A DNA stretch of 64,000 bases from Propionibacteriaceae bacterium AM104-82 (GTDB lineage Bacteria; Actinomycetota; Actinomycetes; Propionibacteriales; Propionibacteriaceae), in the NCBI GenBank assembly GCA_027658995.1, contig JAQDQK010000015.1, forward strand, positions 1 through 64,000. The letters run 5' to 3'. The notes beneath the pieces were generated by a model, which searched no databases, was not told where the DNA came from, and saw only the letters and a list, made by a program, of their open reading frames with translations. Below are positions 1-7,879 of this stretch, piece by piece. Both the position numbers and the translations under genes were made by a program. Each line of letters starts with the position of its first letter. Position 1 is the first letter of the stretch.

Positions 1-1254
1 CGCGCCATCGTCATCCGGCATGGCCACCAAGGGGCTACACCACTCTATGGGGCTCTACTGGGCTTCAACCTCACCGCTGCCACCCTCGAGGAACTGATCA
101 GCCAGGCGAGCGCGGCGGGACTCGACCGGGCGTCGTTCTTTGAGGGCGGTGAGTTCGACATCGAGGGTGGAGTCGCGGCCGCCGCGTCGTTCGATCCTCA
201 CGCCACTCCCGCAGAGGCGAGCGTCCGCGAGCAGGTGTTCGCCGAGTTCCGCAGGATTGAGGACGAGGGAGGCTGGCTATTCATCGATCCGTCCAGGACG
301 TACGGCTCGATCCGCGCGGTCGATGCCGCCTTTGACCGGATCCAGGCGCGTGGGCTGCCGCTGGACACGAGCTACATCGGCTGGGGCGGCGACCGCGACC
401 ACCTGCGTCCCGATGGGGGCTTCAAGCGCGGCGAGGACAGCCAGGAGATCTTCTGGTGGGGCGACCACACCGAGGTCGCGGCCCTGCTGCGCCGCGTCGA
501 GCCGCTCGGCTTCGCGGTCGAGGGAGGCGAGAACGGCACGCGCTTCCGCTTGGTGGCCAAGGACGACGCCAGCTCGGCCGAGCCCTTCGTGCTTCCGCTC
601 TGCAGCGACCTGGTGAGCGACCAGCCCGGTGCCAGCACCGACGGCTACCGCTACGCAAGCAGCTACGTCGAGAAGACCCACCGACCAAAGTCCGACGACG
701 ACTACCTCACGCCCGAGGAGGCGCAGGCCCTGTACGACGGGGAGGCCGCCGCCGACTTCTACGTGCTGCCCAACGTCGACGAGGGTGAACTCCCGGCGTG
801 GTCGATGAAGGTTCGGCCCAAGAAGAAGGCCGTGGTCACGCACTACCACCAGCCATCCGGCTCGGTCGCCCGGATCATCGAGCTTGAGTTTTCGCCCATG
901 TACACCAACAGCAATCCGCGCGGCTCGCTCCGCAGGACGAAGGCGATCGACTACGCCTGGCCCGCCGACCACGTCAAGTACATGACAAAGACGAAGGCCG
1001 ACGAGATCCTGACGCTCCCTGGCCTCGGCGGCACCAGGGAGATGGTCCGCCACGTCCCGGCCACAGGCGAGAAGACGGTGACGAAGCACCGCAACGACAC
1101 GTCGGGCGACGGCTGGAGGACCTACCCTCTGTTCGGAGAGTGGACCCCGCTCCTCGACCCGCGCTTCGGCGAACCCGACGACCCAACTGCCGTCCCGCAA
1201 CAGTTGATCGACTGGCGCTGGGCGGAGCGCCGCAAGGAGCTGTGGTCAGATTGA
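1..1254 (+). CDS. Hypothetical protein, 5' end outside the window
   Basis: The frame is open from base 1 without a stop, so the gene begins left of the window. At least 417 residues are visible, ending at the TGA at 1252-1254. I do not recognise a family. The visible part is soluble, rich in charged and aromatic residues, and has no membrane segment or signal peptide. Near its end it has a Tyr/Trp-rich stretch (YAWPADHVKY, then FGEWTPLLDPRFGEP). An internal ATG-like start near 235 is possible, but the codons before it read as the same protein. The next gene starts 81 bases downstream with its own promoter-like sequence. Confidence 0.6.
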   Translation, partial: RAIVIRHGHQGATPLYGALLGFNLTAATLEELISQASAAGLDRASFFEGGEFDIEGGVAAAASFDPHATPAEASVREQVFAEFRRIEDEGGWLFIDPSRTYGSIRAVDAAFDRIQARGLPLDTSYIGWGGDRDHLRPDGGFKRGEDSQEIFWWGDHTEVAALLRRVEPLGFAVEGGENGTRFRLVAKDDASSAEPFVLPLCSDLVSDQPGASTDGYRYASSYVEKTHRPKSDDDYLTPEEAQALYDGEAAADFYVLPNVDEGELPAWSMKVRPKKKAVVTHYHQPSGSVARIIELEFSPMYTNSNPRGSLRRTKAIDYAWPADHVKYMTKTKADEILTLPGLGGTREMVRHVPATGEKTVTKHRNDTSGDGWRTYPLFGEWTPLLDPRFGEPDDPTAVPQQLIDWRWAERRKELWSD

Positions 1255-1323
1255 GCCTCTGACTGCCCATGGCCCGTCTGGAAGTCATTCCGATGCTCCC
1301 GTTCCCAAGCTCGGCGGAGGCAC

Positions 1324-1329
1324 TATTCT
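1324..1329 (+). promoter_or_regulatory. -10 box of a probable leaderless promoter
   Basis: TATTCT ends 6 bases before the ATG at 1336, and there is no Shine-Dalgarno sequence. This spacing would place transcription start at or next to the start codon. Confidence 0.4.
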
Positions 1330-1335
1330 CGCTGG

Positions 1336-2547
1336 ATGGTGGAGGCTGTCAACGGGCTAGTCCGAGCGCTTATCCCGTCGCTGTCGCGGAGTCTAAGGGA
1401 ACCGTTCGGCATCTTCCGCGTCATGCACCACGGAACCCATGAGAAACAACTTTCGAACGTTTTCGCGTGGCTCCTTACGCCTGAGGCAAGCCACGGCCTG
1501 AACGACGCGTTTCAGGAGATCTTCATTGCTCAGGTCAACGCGCAACTCGCAGAGTCTGAGCCGTTGCCAGCGAATGAATGGGCAGTTCGTCAAGAAGTCG
1601 ACACGTCTCTCGCCGATGAACCGGGCAAGGACATCGCGGACATCGTGCTGAGCAGCCCTAGGGCATCCGTCGTGATCGAGAACTTCGCGACGTCTGATGG
1701 ACATGGACATGACTACCAGCGCTACCTGGACTACGGAGCCAGAGGTGGCAGACGCAGCGTCGTTGTGTTGCTGTGCGAGCGCCGGGTCGCGCATCTCCAG
1801 ACGAATGGTTGGGAGCGGGCAGCAGTTGTGACCTACGCCGAACTCATTGCCGCACTGAAGTCACGCGTCGACTGCGATGCTCAGTGGAAGCGGCTTCATC
1901 CGCAGCAGCACTTCTTTCTTGATGAGTTGGCGCGACATTTTGTGGAGGCACCCATGGAGATCCGTGAGGACGAGCAGCTCGCTTTCATTCGGACGATGTG
2001 CGAGACGGGTGAAGCCGACAGATTCGGCCACAGGCCCATCGAAGGCGCTTCGCAGGTGTTCGCTGACCTGCTCGCCAGCCACGCCAAGCGCCAGTTCGAC
2101 GATGCCCGCGGGCTCCTTCAGCGAGTCAAGAGTTCTCTGCGGGCGTACTCAAAGACGGTCTTGGTGGACCAGCTCAACAGGTCGCTCGGGTCCGCGTCTT
2201 TCGGATCCGTCGCGGCGAACTACCAGGGCGCCTGGGAGTGGAGCGTGATCCTGAGGCGTGCAGAGCCTTTGCCCAAGATCGTCTTGGAGTTCGGACCGAC
2301 GGCCGCGAAGAGCAGTCAGGCCTTGCCGCCAACAGCCCGGCCAGACTTCATGAAGGTGCTTATCGTCATGCCGCGCGCTGCGGCTGGGCTCACCTTTGAA
2401 GCCGAACAGCTACTGCTGACCGACGTCACGCTAAGCGAGGTTCTTGCCGGGCTGAGCGCAGACGACACCCGACTGCGCGACGGGATCCTTGCGCTCCTCA
2501 ACGATGTCCACACCCAATCCGAAAGCTCACCTCGGCCGACGGACTAA
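1336..2547 (+). CDS. PD-(D/E)XK nuclease superfamily-like protein
   Basis: This 403-residue protein opens with a segment typical of the PDDEXK_4-like family: 'KQLSNVFAWLL' followed by 'SHGLNDAFQE' (about residues 36-60). It continues with the core 'DIADIVLSS...SVVIENF...DYQRYLDY' (about residues 98-135). In active members the core reads D...E-N-K. Here the expected lysine is Phe (IENF), so nuclease activity may be lost or the lysine may have moved. The C-terminal half is helical and unassigned. The gene looks monocistronic. Such proteins occur in defence islands and as stand-alone ORFs of unknown role. The fold assignment is by motif only. Confidence 0.6.
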   Translation: MVEAVNGLVRALIPSLSRSLREPFGIFRVMHHGTHEKQLSNVFAWLLTPEASHGLNDAFQEIFIAQVNAQLAESEPLPANEWAVRQEVDTSLADEPGKDIADIVLSSPRASVVIENFATSDGHGHDYQRYLDYGARGGRRSVVVLLCERRVAHLQTNGWERAAVVTYAELIAALKSRVDCDAQWKRLHPQQHFFLDELARHFVEAPMEIREDEQLAFIRTMCETGEADRFGHRPIEGASQVFADLLASHAKRQFDDARGLLQRVKSSLRAYSKTVLVDQLNRSLGSASFGSVAANYQGAWEWSVILRRAEPLPKIVLEFGPTAAKSSQALPPTARPDFMKVLIVMPRAAAGLTFEAEQLLLTDVTLSEVLAGLSADDTRLRDGILALLNDVHTQSESSPRPTD

Positions 2548-2599
2548 CCGCGATTCTCGCTCGTAGACCGACTGGCTGGCGGATGTCGATGCAAATCCT

Positions 2600-2650
2600 G
2601 GGGTCTGAGATCGAGGGCGATTCTGTTCCTTGGCCGAGATCTCAGTCCCC
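2600..2650. terminator. Long inverted repeat between convergent genes
   Basis: Arms 2600-2612 (GGGGTCTGAGATC) and 2638-2650 (GATCTCAGTCCCC) pair over 13 positions with one mismatch around a 25-base loop. It lies between the end of the PD-(D/E)XK-like gene and the end of the ABC permease gene. It probably works as a bidirectional terminator, although no T-run follows. Confidence 0.4.
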
Positions 2651-2679
2651 AGTGGGGTCCCTGTGGAATGAATAGACAA

Positions 2680-4278
2680 TTACTGCCTAGCCAAGTCTCG
2701 ACGGCGGAAGCCTGCGAAGCCGACAGCCAGCAGGAGTAGTGCGACCAAGGAGACCCACAGCAGGCCCCACCAGTCCGGGTCGGCGGACATCACGTTCGGG
2801 ACGTGCCAGAACGGGCTGATGCCCAAGGCCCAGTCGGGGAGCTTGAAGCTCGGGCCCAACAGCGTCAACCCGAACGACAGCAGCACGCCCGCCCACGCCG
2901 CAGGCGGGACCGCCGGGCGGGCTCCGACCACGGCGACCGCGACCGCCACCACCGTCAACACCGCCGGGATCGTCGAGACCGACTGCCTCAGCACGTCTCC
3001 GAACGACAGTCCGATGTCGGCCGATGACGCCAACGCGGCGACGATCGTGCCCGCGATCACCACGAACACCGCAGGACCCACCAGGGCGATGACGACGTTG
3101 CTCGCGTAGTACTTCGGGCGCGACACCGCGGTCGCGAGGATCGGCTCGACCCGGTCGTCGACCTCCTCGGCACGCACGCGCAGCATCGTCTGGACCCCGG
3201 GCACCGCGGCCAGGATGCCGACCAGGCTCAGGATCATCACCACGAACGAGCCGATCAGCTCCTCCCGCGTCGCCGCGCCCGCGGCGAGGATCTGCTGCAC
3301 GGCCGAGTCGTCGCCCAGCAGGTCGGGCACCGACGTCGTGAAGTAGCCGTACACGACGCCCAGCGCCGCGAATGCCACGGCCCACGTGATCATCGGCCCG
3401 CGGTTCAGGCGCAGTGCAAGGCCCCAGACGGAACGCTGGCGACCCCGCGCAGGACCCGGGCGAGGCGCGATGGCGCCGACGCCGAAGTCGCGCCGCGTCT
3501 GCAGCACGAACGCCACCGCCACCAGCACGACCATCAGGCCGACCCCGAGCAGCAGCGGCCACCAGCGGTTCTCCGTCGCGGGCAGCGTCTGGGACATCCA
3601 GCCGAGCGGGTTGGCCCACTGCACCCAGTCCGGCGCCTCGATCGAGAAGGCGAAGCCGCGCGCCATGAACAGGATCCCGAACGCCGACGCGGCCAGCGTG
3701 TTGGCCGTCCGGGCGTCCGACCCCAACTGCGCGGCGATGGCCGAGACGCCCGTGAACATCCAGCCCGTCACGGTCATTGTCGCGGCCAGCAGCATCGACG
3801 CCTCCCAGCCGCCGCCGAACGCGACGGTGACGAGCCCCGTCACGAGGCCGAGCACTACGCCCATGCCGAGCCCCATCGCGACGGCGGCGGTCAGCCGGGC
3901 GCCGCGTCCCATCACGCCGGAGGCGAGGAGTTCGGCCTGGCCGCTGTCCTCCTGTGCCCTCGTCGTGCGGGTGATCGCGAAGATCGCGCCGATCGCGGCA
4001 AGCAGGCCGCCGATGGCGAGCGAGCGCCAGGCGTTGAAGCCGTCGGTCGTGGTGAGGTCGCCTGCGTGGCCGAAGATCAGGCCGAGCGCGGGGTTGGAGC
4101 TGATCGCCAGCGCCAGCGCCGCCCGGTCGTGCTGCTCGGGGAACAGCCACGGGTACACGATCACCGACGACGACGACAGCAGCGTCGCCAGTAGCACCCA
4201 CGGGGCAAGCAGCCGACCGCCGTGCTTCAGTTCGGCCCTCAGCAGCGGGAGGGCTCCGGTCACGGGTGAGGCGCTCAT
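2680..4278 (-). CDS. ABC exporter permease, COG3559 (polyketide-antibiotic exporter type)
   Basis: This 532-residue membrane protein has about twelve hydrophobic segments in two similar halves, each starting with a short cytoplasmic stretch. That is the double-length layout of COG3559 permeases, named after a tetronasin exporter component. The N-terminal signature includes 'LLRAELKHGGRLLAPWVLL' and 'EDSGQAELLASGVMGR'. It would form the membrane channel for the ATPase encoded just upstream, whose stop overlaps this start by 4 bases (ATGA). The substrate is unknown. The divergent TetR gene suggests induction by a toxic or amphipathic compound. The family call is firm and the substrate class is inference. 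Confidence 0.8.
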   Translation of the reverse strand: MSASPVTGALPLLRAELKHGGRLLAPWVLLATLLSSSSVIVYPWLFPEQHDRAALALAISSNPALGLIFGHAGDLTTTDGFNAWRSLAIGGLLAAIGAIFAITRTTRAQEDSGQAELLASGVMGRGARLTAAVAMGLGMGVVLGLVTGLVTVAFGGGWEASMLLAATMTVTGWMFTGVSAIAAQLGSDARTANTLAASAFGILFMARGFAFSIEAPDWVQWANPLGWMSQTLPATENRWWPLLLGVGLMVVLVAVAFVLQTRRDFGVGAIAPRPGPARGRQRSVWGLALRLNRGPMITWAVAFAALGVVYGYFTTSVPDLLGDDSAVQQILAAGAATREELIGSFVVMILSLVGILAAVPGVQTMLRVRAEEVDDRVEPILATAVSRPKYYASNVVIALVGPAVFVVIAGTIVAALASSADIGLSFGDVLRQSVSTIPAVLTVVAVAVAVVGARPAVPPAAWAGVLLSFGLTLLGPSFKLPDWALGISPFWHVPNVMSADPDWWGLLWVSLVALLLLAVGFAGFRRRDLARQ

Positions 4279-5171
4279 CGGTCCTCGACGGTGTCGTACA
4301 GGCGGAGGAACAGCGACTCCAGCGACGGCGGCTCGACGGTGAGGGCCTCGATCCCGAACGGCGTCAGCCGCTCCATCGCCTCGCCGATGTGGGCAGAGTC
4401 GATGCTCGCCGACAGGCGGTGCCCCTCGACGTGCGCGTCGTCGAGCAGGGCGAGCGCGGCCTCGTCCGGGACGCTACCGAGCGTCGCGTGGATCGACGAG
4501 CGGATGCCGCTCTGCAGCTCGGCGAGCGTGCCCGACTGGACGATCCGGCCGTCCCGGATGATCGAGATCCGGTCGGCGAGGGACTCGACCTCCGCGAGGA
4601 TGTGGCTCGACAGCAGGACGGTGGCGCCGCGAGCATTCGTCTCGGCGATCACCGACTGGAAGACGTTCTCCATCAGCGGGTCCAGACCGCTGGTCGGCTC
4701 GTCGAGAATCAGCAGCTCGACGTCGGAGGCCAGCGCCGCGACGATCGCGACCTTCTGCTTGTTGCCCTTCGAGTACTGACGACCGCGCTTGGTCGGGTCG
4801 AGCTCGAACCGCTCGACAAGGTCCCGGCGCCGCTCCTCGTTCAGGCCGCCGCGCAGCGCTCCCAGCAGGTCGATCGCCTCGCCACCGGTCATGCTCGGCC
4901 ACAGGGCCACGTCGCCCGGCACGTAGGCGCAGCGACGGTGCAGCTCGACGACGTCGCGCCACGGGTCCTTCCCCAGCACCTGTGCGATCCCACCGTCCGC
5001 CTTCAGCAGACCGAGCAGCACCCGGATGGCCGTCGACTTACCCGCGCCGTTCGGCCCGAGGAACCCGTGCACCTGACCCCGCTCGACGGTCAGGTCGAGG
5101 CCCTTGAGCGCCTGGAAGCGCCCGTAGGACTTCGTCAGCGACTCGACGTGGATCGCCCGTTCGTGTCCCAT
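4275..5171 (-). CDS. ABC transporter ATP-binding protein (CcmA/DrrA type)
   Basis: This 298-residue protein is a single nucleotide-binding domain. Walker A is GPNGAGKST at about residues 39-47. 'YSKGNKQKVAIVAAL' stands in the signature position, with SKGNKQ replacing LSGGQ. Walker B is 'LLILDEPTSGLDPL', followed by a switch His in 'LLSSHIL'. The C-terminal 80 residues are the accessory domain common in DrrA-like drug exporters. I chose the ATG at 5171 because GAAGGG lies a suitable distance upstream. A GTG three codons earlier is an alternative. The gene is translationally coupled to the permease gene and energises efflux by it. Confidence 0.88.
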   Translation of the reverse strand: MGHERAIHVESLTKSYGRFQALKGLDLTVERGQVHGFLGPNGAGKSTAIRVLLGLLKADGGIAQVLGKDPWRDVVELHRRCAYVPGDVALWPSMTGGEAIDLLGALRGGLNEERRRDLVERFELDPTKRGRQYSKGNKQKVAIVAALASDVELLILDEPTSGLDPLMENVFQSVIAETNARGATVLLSSHILAEVESLADRISIIRDGRIVQSGTLAELQSGIRSSIHATLGSVPDEAALALLDDAHVEGHRLSASIDSAHIGEAMERLTPFGIEALTVEPPSLESLFLRLYDTVEDR

Positions 5172-5254
5172 CGGGACCACCCTTCAGCTCGCGCACGATC
5201 TGTGCTGAGCCGAGTGTACTCCCGTAATTCCTCACCTGTGGAAATAGGTCGGGA

Positions 5255-5260
5255 TAGGAT
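5255..5260 (+). promoter_or_regulatory. -10 box of the tetR-like gene, probably leaderless
   Basis: TAGGAT ends 7 bases before the ATG at 5268. The 96-base gap between this gene and the divergent ABC operon must also hold the exporter promoter and the likely TetR operator. I see no long perfect palindrome there, only AGGATCCT at 5256-5263. Confidence 0.4.
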
Positions 5261-5267
5261 CCTGACC

Positions 5268-6026
5268 ATGACCGACACCGACCAGACGGGCCAACAGGAG
5301 GCGCGACCCGTCGGCCGTCGATCGGGGGAGAGCGGCACCAGGGAGGCCATCCTCGACGCGGCGCTGACGCTGTTCGCCGAGCGCGGCTACGACGGCGCGT
5401 CGATGCGCGCGATCGCCGAAGTCGCGGGCGTCGACCCCGGGCTGATCCGGCACTTTTACACCGACAAGCCCTCGCTGTTCGCGGCGGCGATGGCGGCCCA
5501 CTCCGAGATCCCGCAGCGGATGGCCGAGGCCGCCGCAGGCGACCCTAAGCAGCTCGGCCGACGCGTGGCCGAGGCCTACCTGACCCTCTGGGACGACGCC
5601 GAGCTCGGGCCGGTGCTGCAGGGCCTCGTCCGTTCCGCCGTCACGTCGGAGCACGGCGGCGAGTTGGTCGCGGAGGCCCTGTTCTCGCAGATGTCGAAGG
5701 TGCCCGAGGTGGCGGCCGCGCCGCCCGAGGCGACCCGAGGGATCGCGCTGGCGGGCGCACACCTGATGGGGGTCGCGCTCGCCCGCAACCTGCTCGGCCT
5801 CTCAGCCTTCACGGGCATGTCCCGCGACGAACTCGTCGAGGCGGTCGCGCCGAGCATCCAGCGCTACCTGTCGCCGCTTGTCGAGGGACGTATCGAACCC
5901 CAGAGGGGGCACGGGAGTACGACGTCCGCACTCGGCGATGGAGATCCGTCACCGACCAGCACTCATGCAACGGGAGACCCCGTCTCGCCAACGCTCAACC
6001 GCGCGTCATCGTCGCCTGTTAGGTGA
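5268..6026 (+). CDS. TetR-family transcriptional regulator
   Basis: This 252-residue protein has a classic TetR N-terminus. 'TREAILDAALTLFAERGYDGASMRAIAEVAGVDPGLIRHFY' (split here only by quotation) covers about residues 24-64 and contains the helix-turn-helix. The ligand-binding domain resembles the TetR_C_33-like type, with 'RGIALAGAHLMGVALARNLLGLSAF'. The gene is divergent from the COG3559 ABC exporter, which it most likely represses. After residue about 210 the protein carries an odd Ser/Thr/Pro-rich tail (ending NRASSSPVR) that looks unlike the family. It may be read-through past an ancestral stop caused by an indel. Confidence 0.85.
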   Translation: MTDTDQTGQQEARPVGRRSGESGTREAILDAALTLFAERGYDGASMRAIAEVAGVDPGLIRHFYTDKPSLFAAAMAAHSEIPQRMAEAAAGDPKQLGRRVAEAYLTLWDDAELGPVLQGLVRSAVTSEHGGELVAEALFSQMSKVPEVAAAPPEATRGIALAGAHLMGVALARNLLGLSAFTGMSRDELVEAVAPSIQRYLSPLVEGRIEPQRGHGSTTSALGDGDPSPTSTHATGDPVSPTLNRASSSPVR

Positions 6027-6060
6027 GCGGCTCAGGCTTCAACCACGAGTCCCGGCAGGC

Positions 6061-6091
6061 AACGGGCTAGACCGGGGAGACTAGCCCCGTT
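6061..6091. terminator. Bidirectional hairpin between tetR-like and fic genes
   Basis: AACGGGCTAG (6061-6070) and CTAGCCCCGTT (6081-6091) form an imperfect stem with one bulged base. It overlaps the fic stop codon and lies 35 bases beyond the tetR-like stop, so it can end both convergent transcripts. Confidence 0.45.
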
Positions 6092-7376
6092 GTGGCCTTA
6101 CTGGAACGGGGCGATTCGGTTGTGCCGCAAGCGTGTCGAATTGGGTGCTGGCCAGGGCGCGCTCGGAGAAGGTGACCAACTCAAGCACCTCCCGAGCGAT
6201 GTAAGCAGTAGCGCCTCGCTCGATGGACTTGGGCGTCAAAATGCCTGCCTGCCTCAACTCGTCCAGAGCGCCGCTCGCCGCCGGGTAGGACACCCCAAGG
6301 ATCTGAGCCAAGGTGGTCGCGGACACGACTGGGGCCTCTGGGAGGTGAGCCAGAAGGCGCGCCGTTGCTGAGCCTGCGCGGGGCGTGGGACGCAGCTCGA
6401 TCGCGATGCGGTGGCTAGTGAGGCGCTGCATCCACTCATCGCGCAGCGCCTCGATCTGACGCACAAGCAACTCGGACTGCTTGACTGCAACGATCGCCGC
6501 TCCTACGAACGTTGCCAGCCACGCATTCGCCGCTTCGCTCGCCTCTAGGCTGCCCGCGGGAGATGCATGTCGGAAGGAGCTCAGGCCCGCCACGTACTTG
6601 TCGCTCAGCGTCGCCAGGACGAGGCTGATCGGGAGGACCGCATCTTCGGTGAGCCCTCGTCTCGCGAGCACCGTGTGGATCAGTGCTCGGCCGACTCGCC
6701 CGTTGCCGTCGGTGAAGGGATGGATGGTTTCGAACTGGGCGTGAACCATGGCGGCTTGAATGAGCGGAGAGTGTGCGGCGCCGTTGAGGTAGTTCATGAG
6801 GTCACTCATCAAACGCGGCACTCGGGCTGGATCCGGCGGGACGAAGGCGGCATCGATCGGTGTCCACCGGGAGACGCCGATCCAGTTCTGAACCTCCCGA
6901 AGCCCATGGTGGCGTGGCTCGTCTGGCATGAGCGAGCGGTGGAGCTCGACGACGTCCTCGACGGTGACGGCGTCCGCCTCGACGAGCTTCGTTGTCGCCT
7001 CCCGGACGACCGTCATGTTGTTGGCAACGAGCCTGGCCTGTTCGCTGACGCCACGGACGGTCTCGGACTGGCCCAGCTCCGCGAGCGCCACCTGCTGAGC
7101 CGAAGGAGCGATTCCCTCGATGCGTGAACTGGCAATGGCCTCTGAGCGAAGGAGGAAGCGCGCGATGCCAGCCAAGCCATCGGCGCCGGGGCCGTTCAGT
7201 GTCCGGATGCTGCGCTCCACTGTGCTGACTTTGCGTGACAAGTCACCGTCCACTGCGAGCGCGACCCCGTCGAGGAAATCCGGGACATAGCGGTGGTAGC
7301 CCCCCGACGTCCGTTCGGACTTGGGCGCGCCAGAGCCGACCGTGGACTCCCAGTAAGCGTCCTCCCACGCGGCCAT
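6081..7376 (-). CDS. Fic-family protein (class II, N-terminal inhibitory helix)
   Basis: This 431-residue protein has the Fic active-site motif HPFTDGNGRVGR at residues 219-230. The catalytic His and phosphate-binding loop are intact, so AMP transfer from ATP to target hydroxyls is expected. 'SSRIEG' at residues 83-88 matches the [S/T]xxxE[G/N] inhibitory motif of class II Fic proteins. Its Glu normally blocks productive ATP binding, implying a self-inhibited enzyme. The C-terminal roughly 90 residues look like a winged helix (RLLAHLPEAPVVSATTLAQI). The gene lies 110 bases downstream of a HipB-like repressor gene on the same strand. It has its own ribosome site (GAAAGG). The target is unknown. 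Confidence 0.9.
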   Translation of the reverse strand: MAAWEDAYWESTVGSGAPKSERTSGGYHRYVPDFLDGVALAVDGDLSRKVSTVERSIRTLNGPGADGLAGIARFLLRSEAIASSRIEGIAPSAQQVALAELGQSETVRGVSEQARLVANNMTVVREATTKLVEADAVTVEDVVELHRSLMPDEPRHHGLREVQNWIGVSRWTPIDAAFVPPDPARVPRLMSDLMNYLNGAAHSPLIQAAMVHAQFETIHPFTDGNGRVGRALIHTVLARRGLTEDAVLPISLVLATLSDKYVAGLSSFRHASPAGSLEASEAANAWLATFVGAAIVAVKQSELLVRQIEALRDEWMQRLTSHRIAIELRPTPRAGSATARLLAHLPEAPVVSATTLAQILGVSYPAASGALDELRQAGILTPKSIERGATAYIAREVLELVTFSERALASTQFDTLAAQPNRPVPVRPQRG

Positions 7377-7486
7377 CGGTGGTTTCCTTTCAGAGATCAG
7401 GAATCTATCAAAGAATAGCTACCTAAACTTACACAGATGGATCCGCGATTCAAGGAAACCGGACAGGTGAGCGTGTGCCGCGCGGC
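7377..7486 (-). promoter_or_regulatory. 110-base spacer between hipB-like and fic genes
   Basis: The spacer is AT-richer than its surroundings and contains no ORF. A 9-base inverted pair, GGTTTCCTT (7381-7389) and AAGGAAACC (7452-7460), flanks it. I see no clear terminator, so read-through from the repressor gene into fic is possible. A separate fic promoter cannot be excluded. Confidence 0.3.
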
Positions 7487-7732
7487 TCAACCGCGAGGCG
7501 CATCGTCGTCCTCCCAGGTCGCGGTCAGCTCGACGCCGGTGAGGTTGGCCAGGTCGACCAGGCGGCGCAGCAGGATCGTCGTCTGGCCGGCTTCGATCGC
7601 GCTGATGGTCGACTGTGACACGTGGATCTCGGCGGCCAGCTCGGTCTGTGACAGCCCCCTCGCCATCCGTGCCTGCTGGATGGCGAGCCCGAAGTCCGCC
7701 GGCGCTCGCAGGCGCGCAACACGTTTCGCCAT
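7487..7732 (-). CDS. HipB-like XRE-family repressor
   Basis: This 81-residue protein is almost entirely one XRE helix-turn-helix. 'LAIQQARMARGLSQTELAAEI' followed by 'SQSTISAIEAGQTTILLRRL' occupies about residues 16-60, then a short beta-like tail 'GVELTATWEDD'. Length, domain position and tail fit HipB-type antitoxins. I chose the ATG at 7732 because GGAGG lies directly upstream; longer starts would run through the operator region. Three sites matching the HipB operator TATCC-N8-GGATA precede it, so autoregulation is likely. No hipA follows; the next gene on this strand is fic, making an XRE-Fic module plausible. Confidence 0.8.
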   Translation of the reverse strand: MAKRVARLRAPADFGLAIQQARMARGLSQTELAAEIHVSQSTISAIEAGQTTILLRRLVDLANLTGVELTATWEDDDAPRG

Positions 7733-7741
7733 GGCTCCTCC

Positions 7742-7759
7742 TATCGGGATATCAGGATA
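7742..7759. promoter_or_regulatory. HipB-type operator O1
   Basis: TATCG-N8-GGATA, one base off the E. coli HipB consensus TATCC-N8-GGATA. It abuts the ribosome-binding site of the hipB-like gene. Confidence 0.55.
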
Positions 7760-7768
7760 CCAGGGAGG

Positions 7769-7786
7769 TATCGAGTTTTCTAGATA
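7769..7786. promoter_or_regulatory. HipB-type operator O2
   Basis: TATCG-N8-AGATA, two bases off consensus. It lies exactly 27 bases from O1 and 27 from O3. Confidence 0.5.
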
Positions 7787-7795
7787 GACCAGCGG

Positions 7796-7813
7796 TATCC
7801 TGTTTTTCGGATA
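7796..7813. promoter_or_regulatory. HipB-type operator O3 (perfect match)
   Basis: TATCC-N8-GGATA, an exact match to the published HipB operator consensus. It lies between the hipB-like gene and the divergent Tm-1-like gene, so it could also affect the latter. Confidence 0.65.
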
Positions 7814-7879
7814 TTCGCCAGTTGGTCGCGGGGCGTCGGTAGCGTGAAGGCACACGTAGACGACGGAAGGTGATGGTCA

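Noticed and set aside
6081..7732. A conventional hipBA module
   Set aside because: The HipB-like gene and operators are present but no HipA kinase sequence follows; the partner gene encodes a Fic protein.
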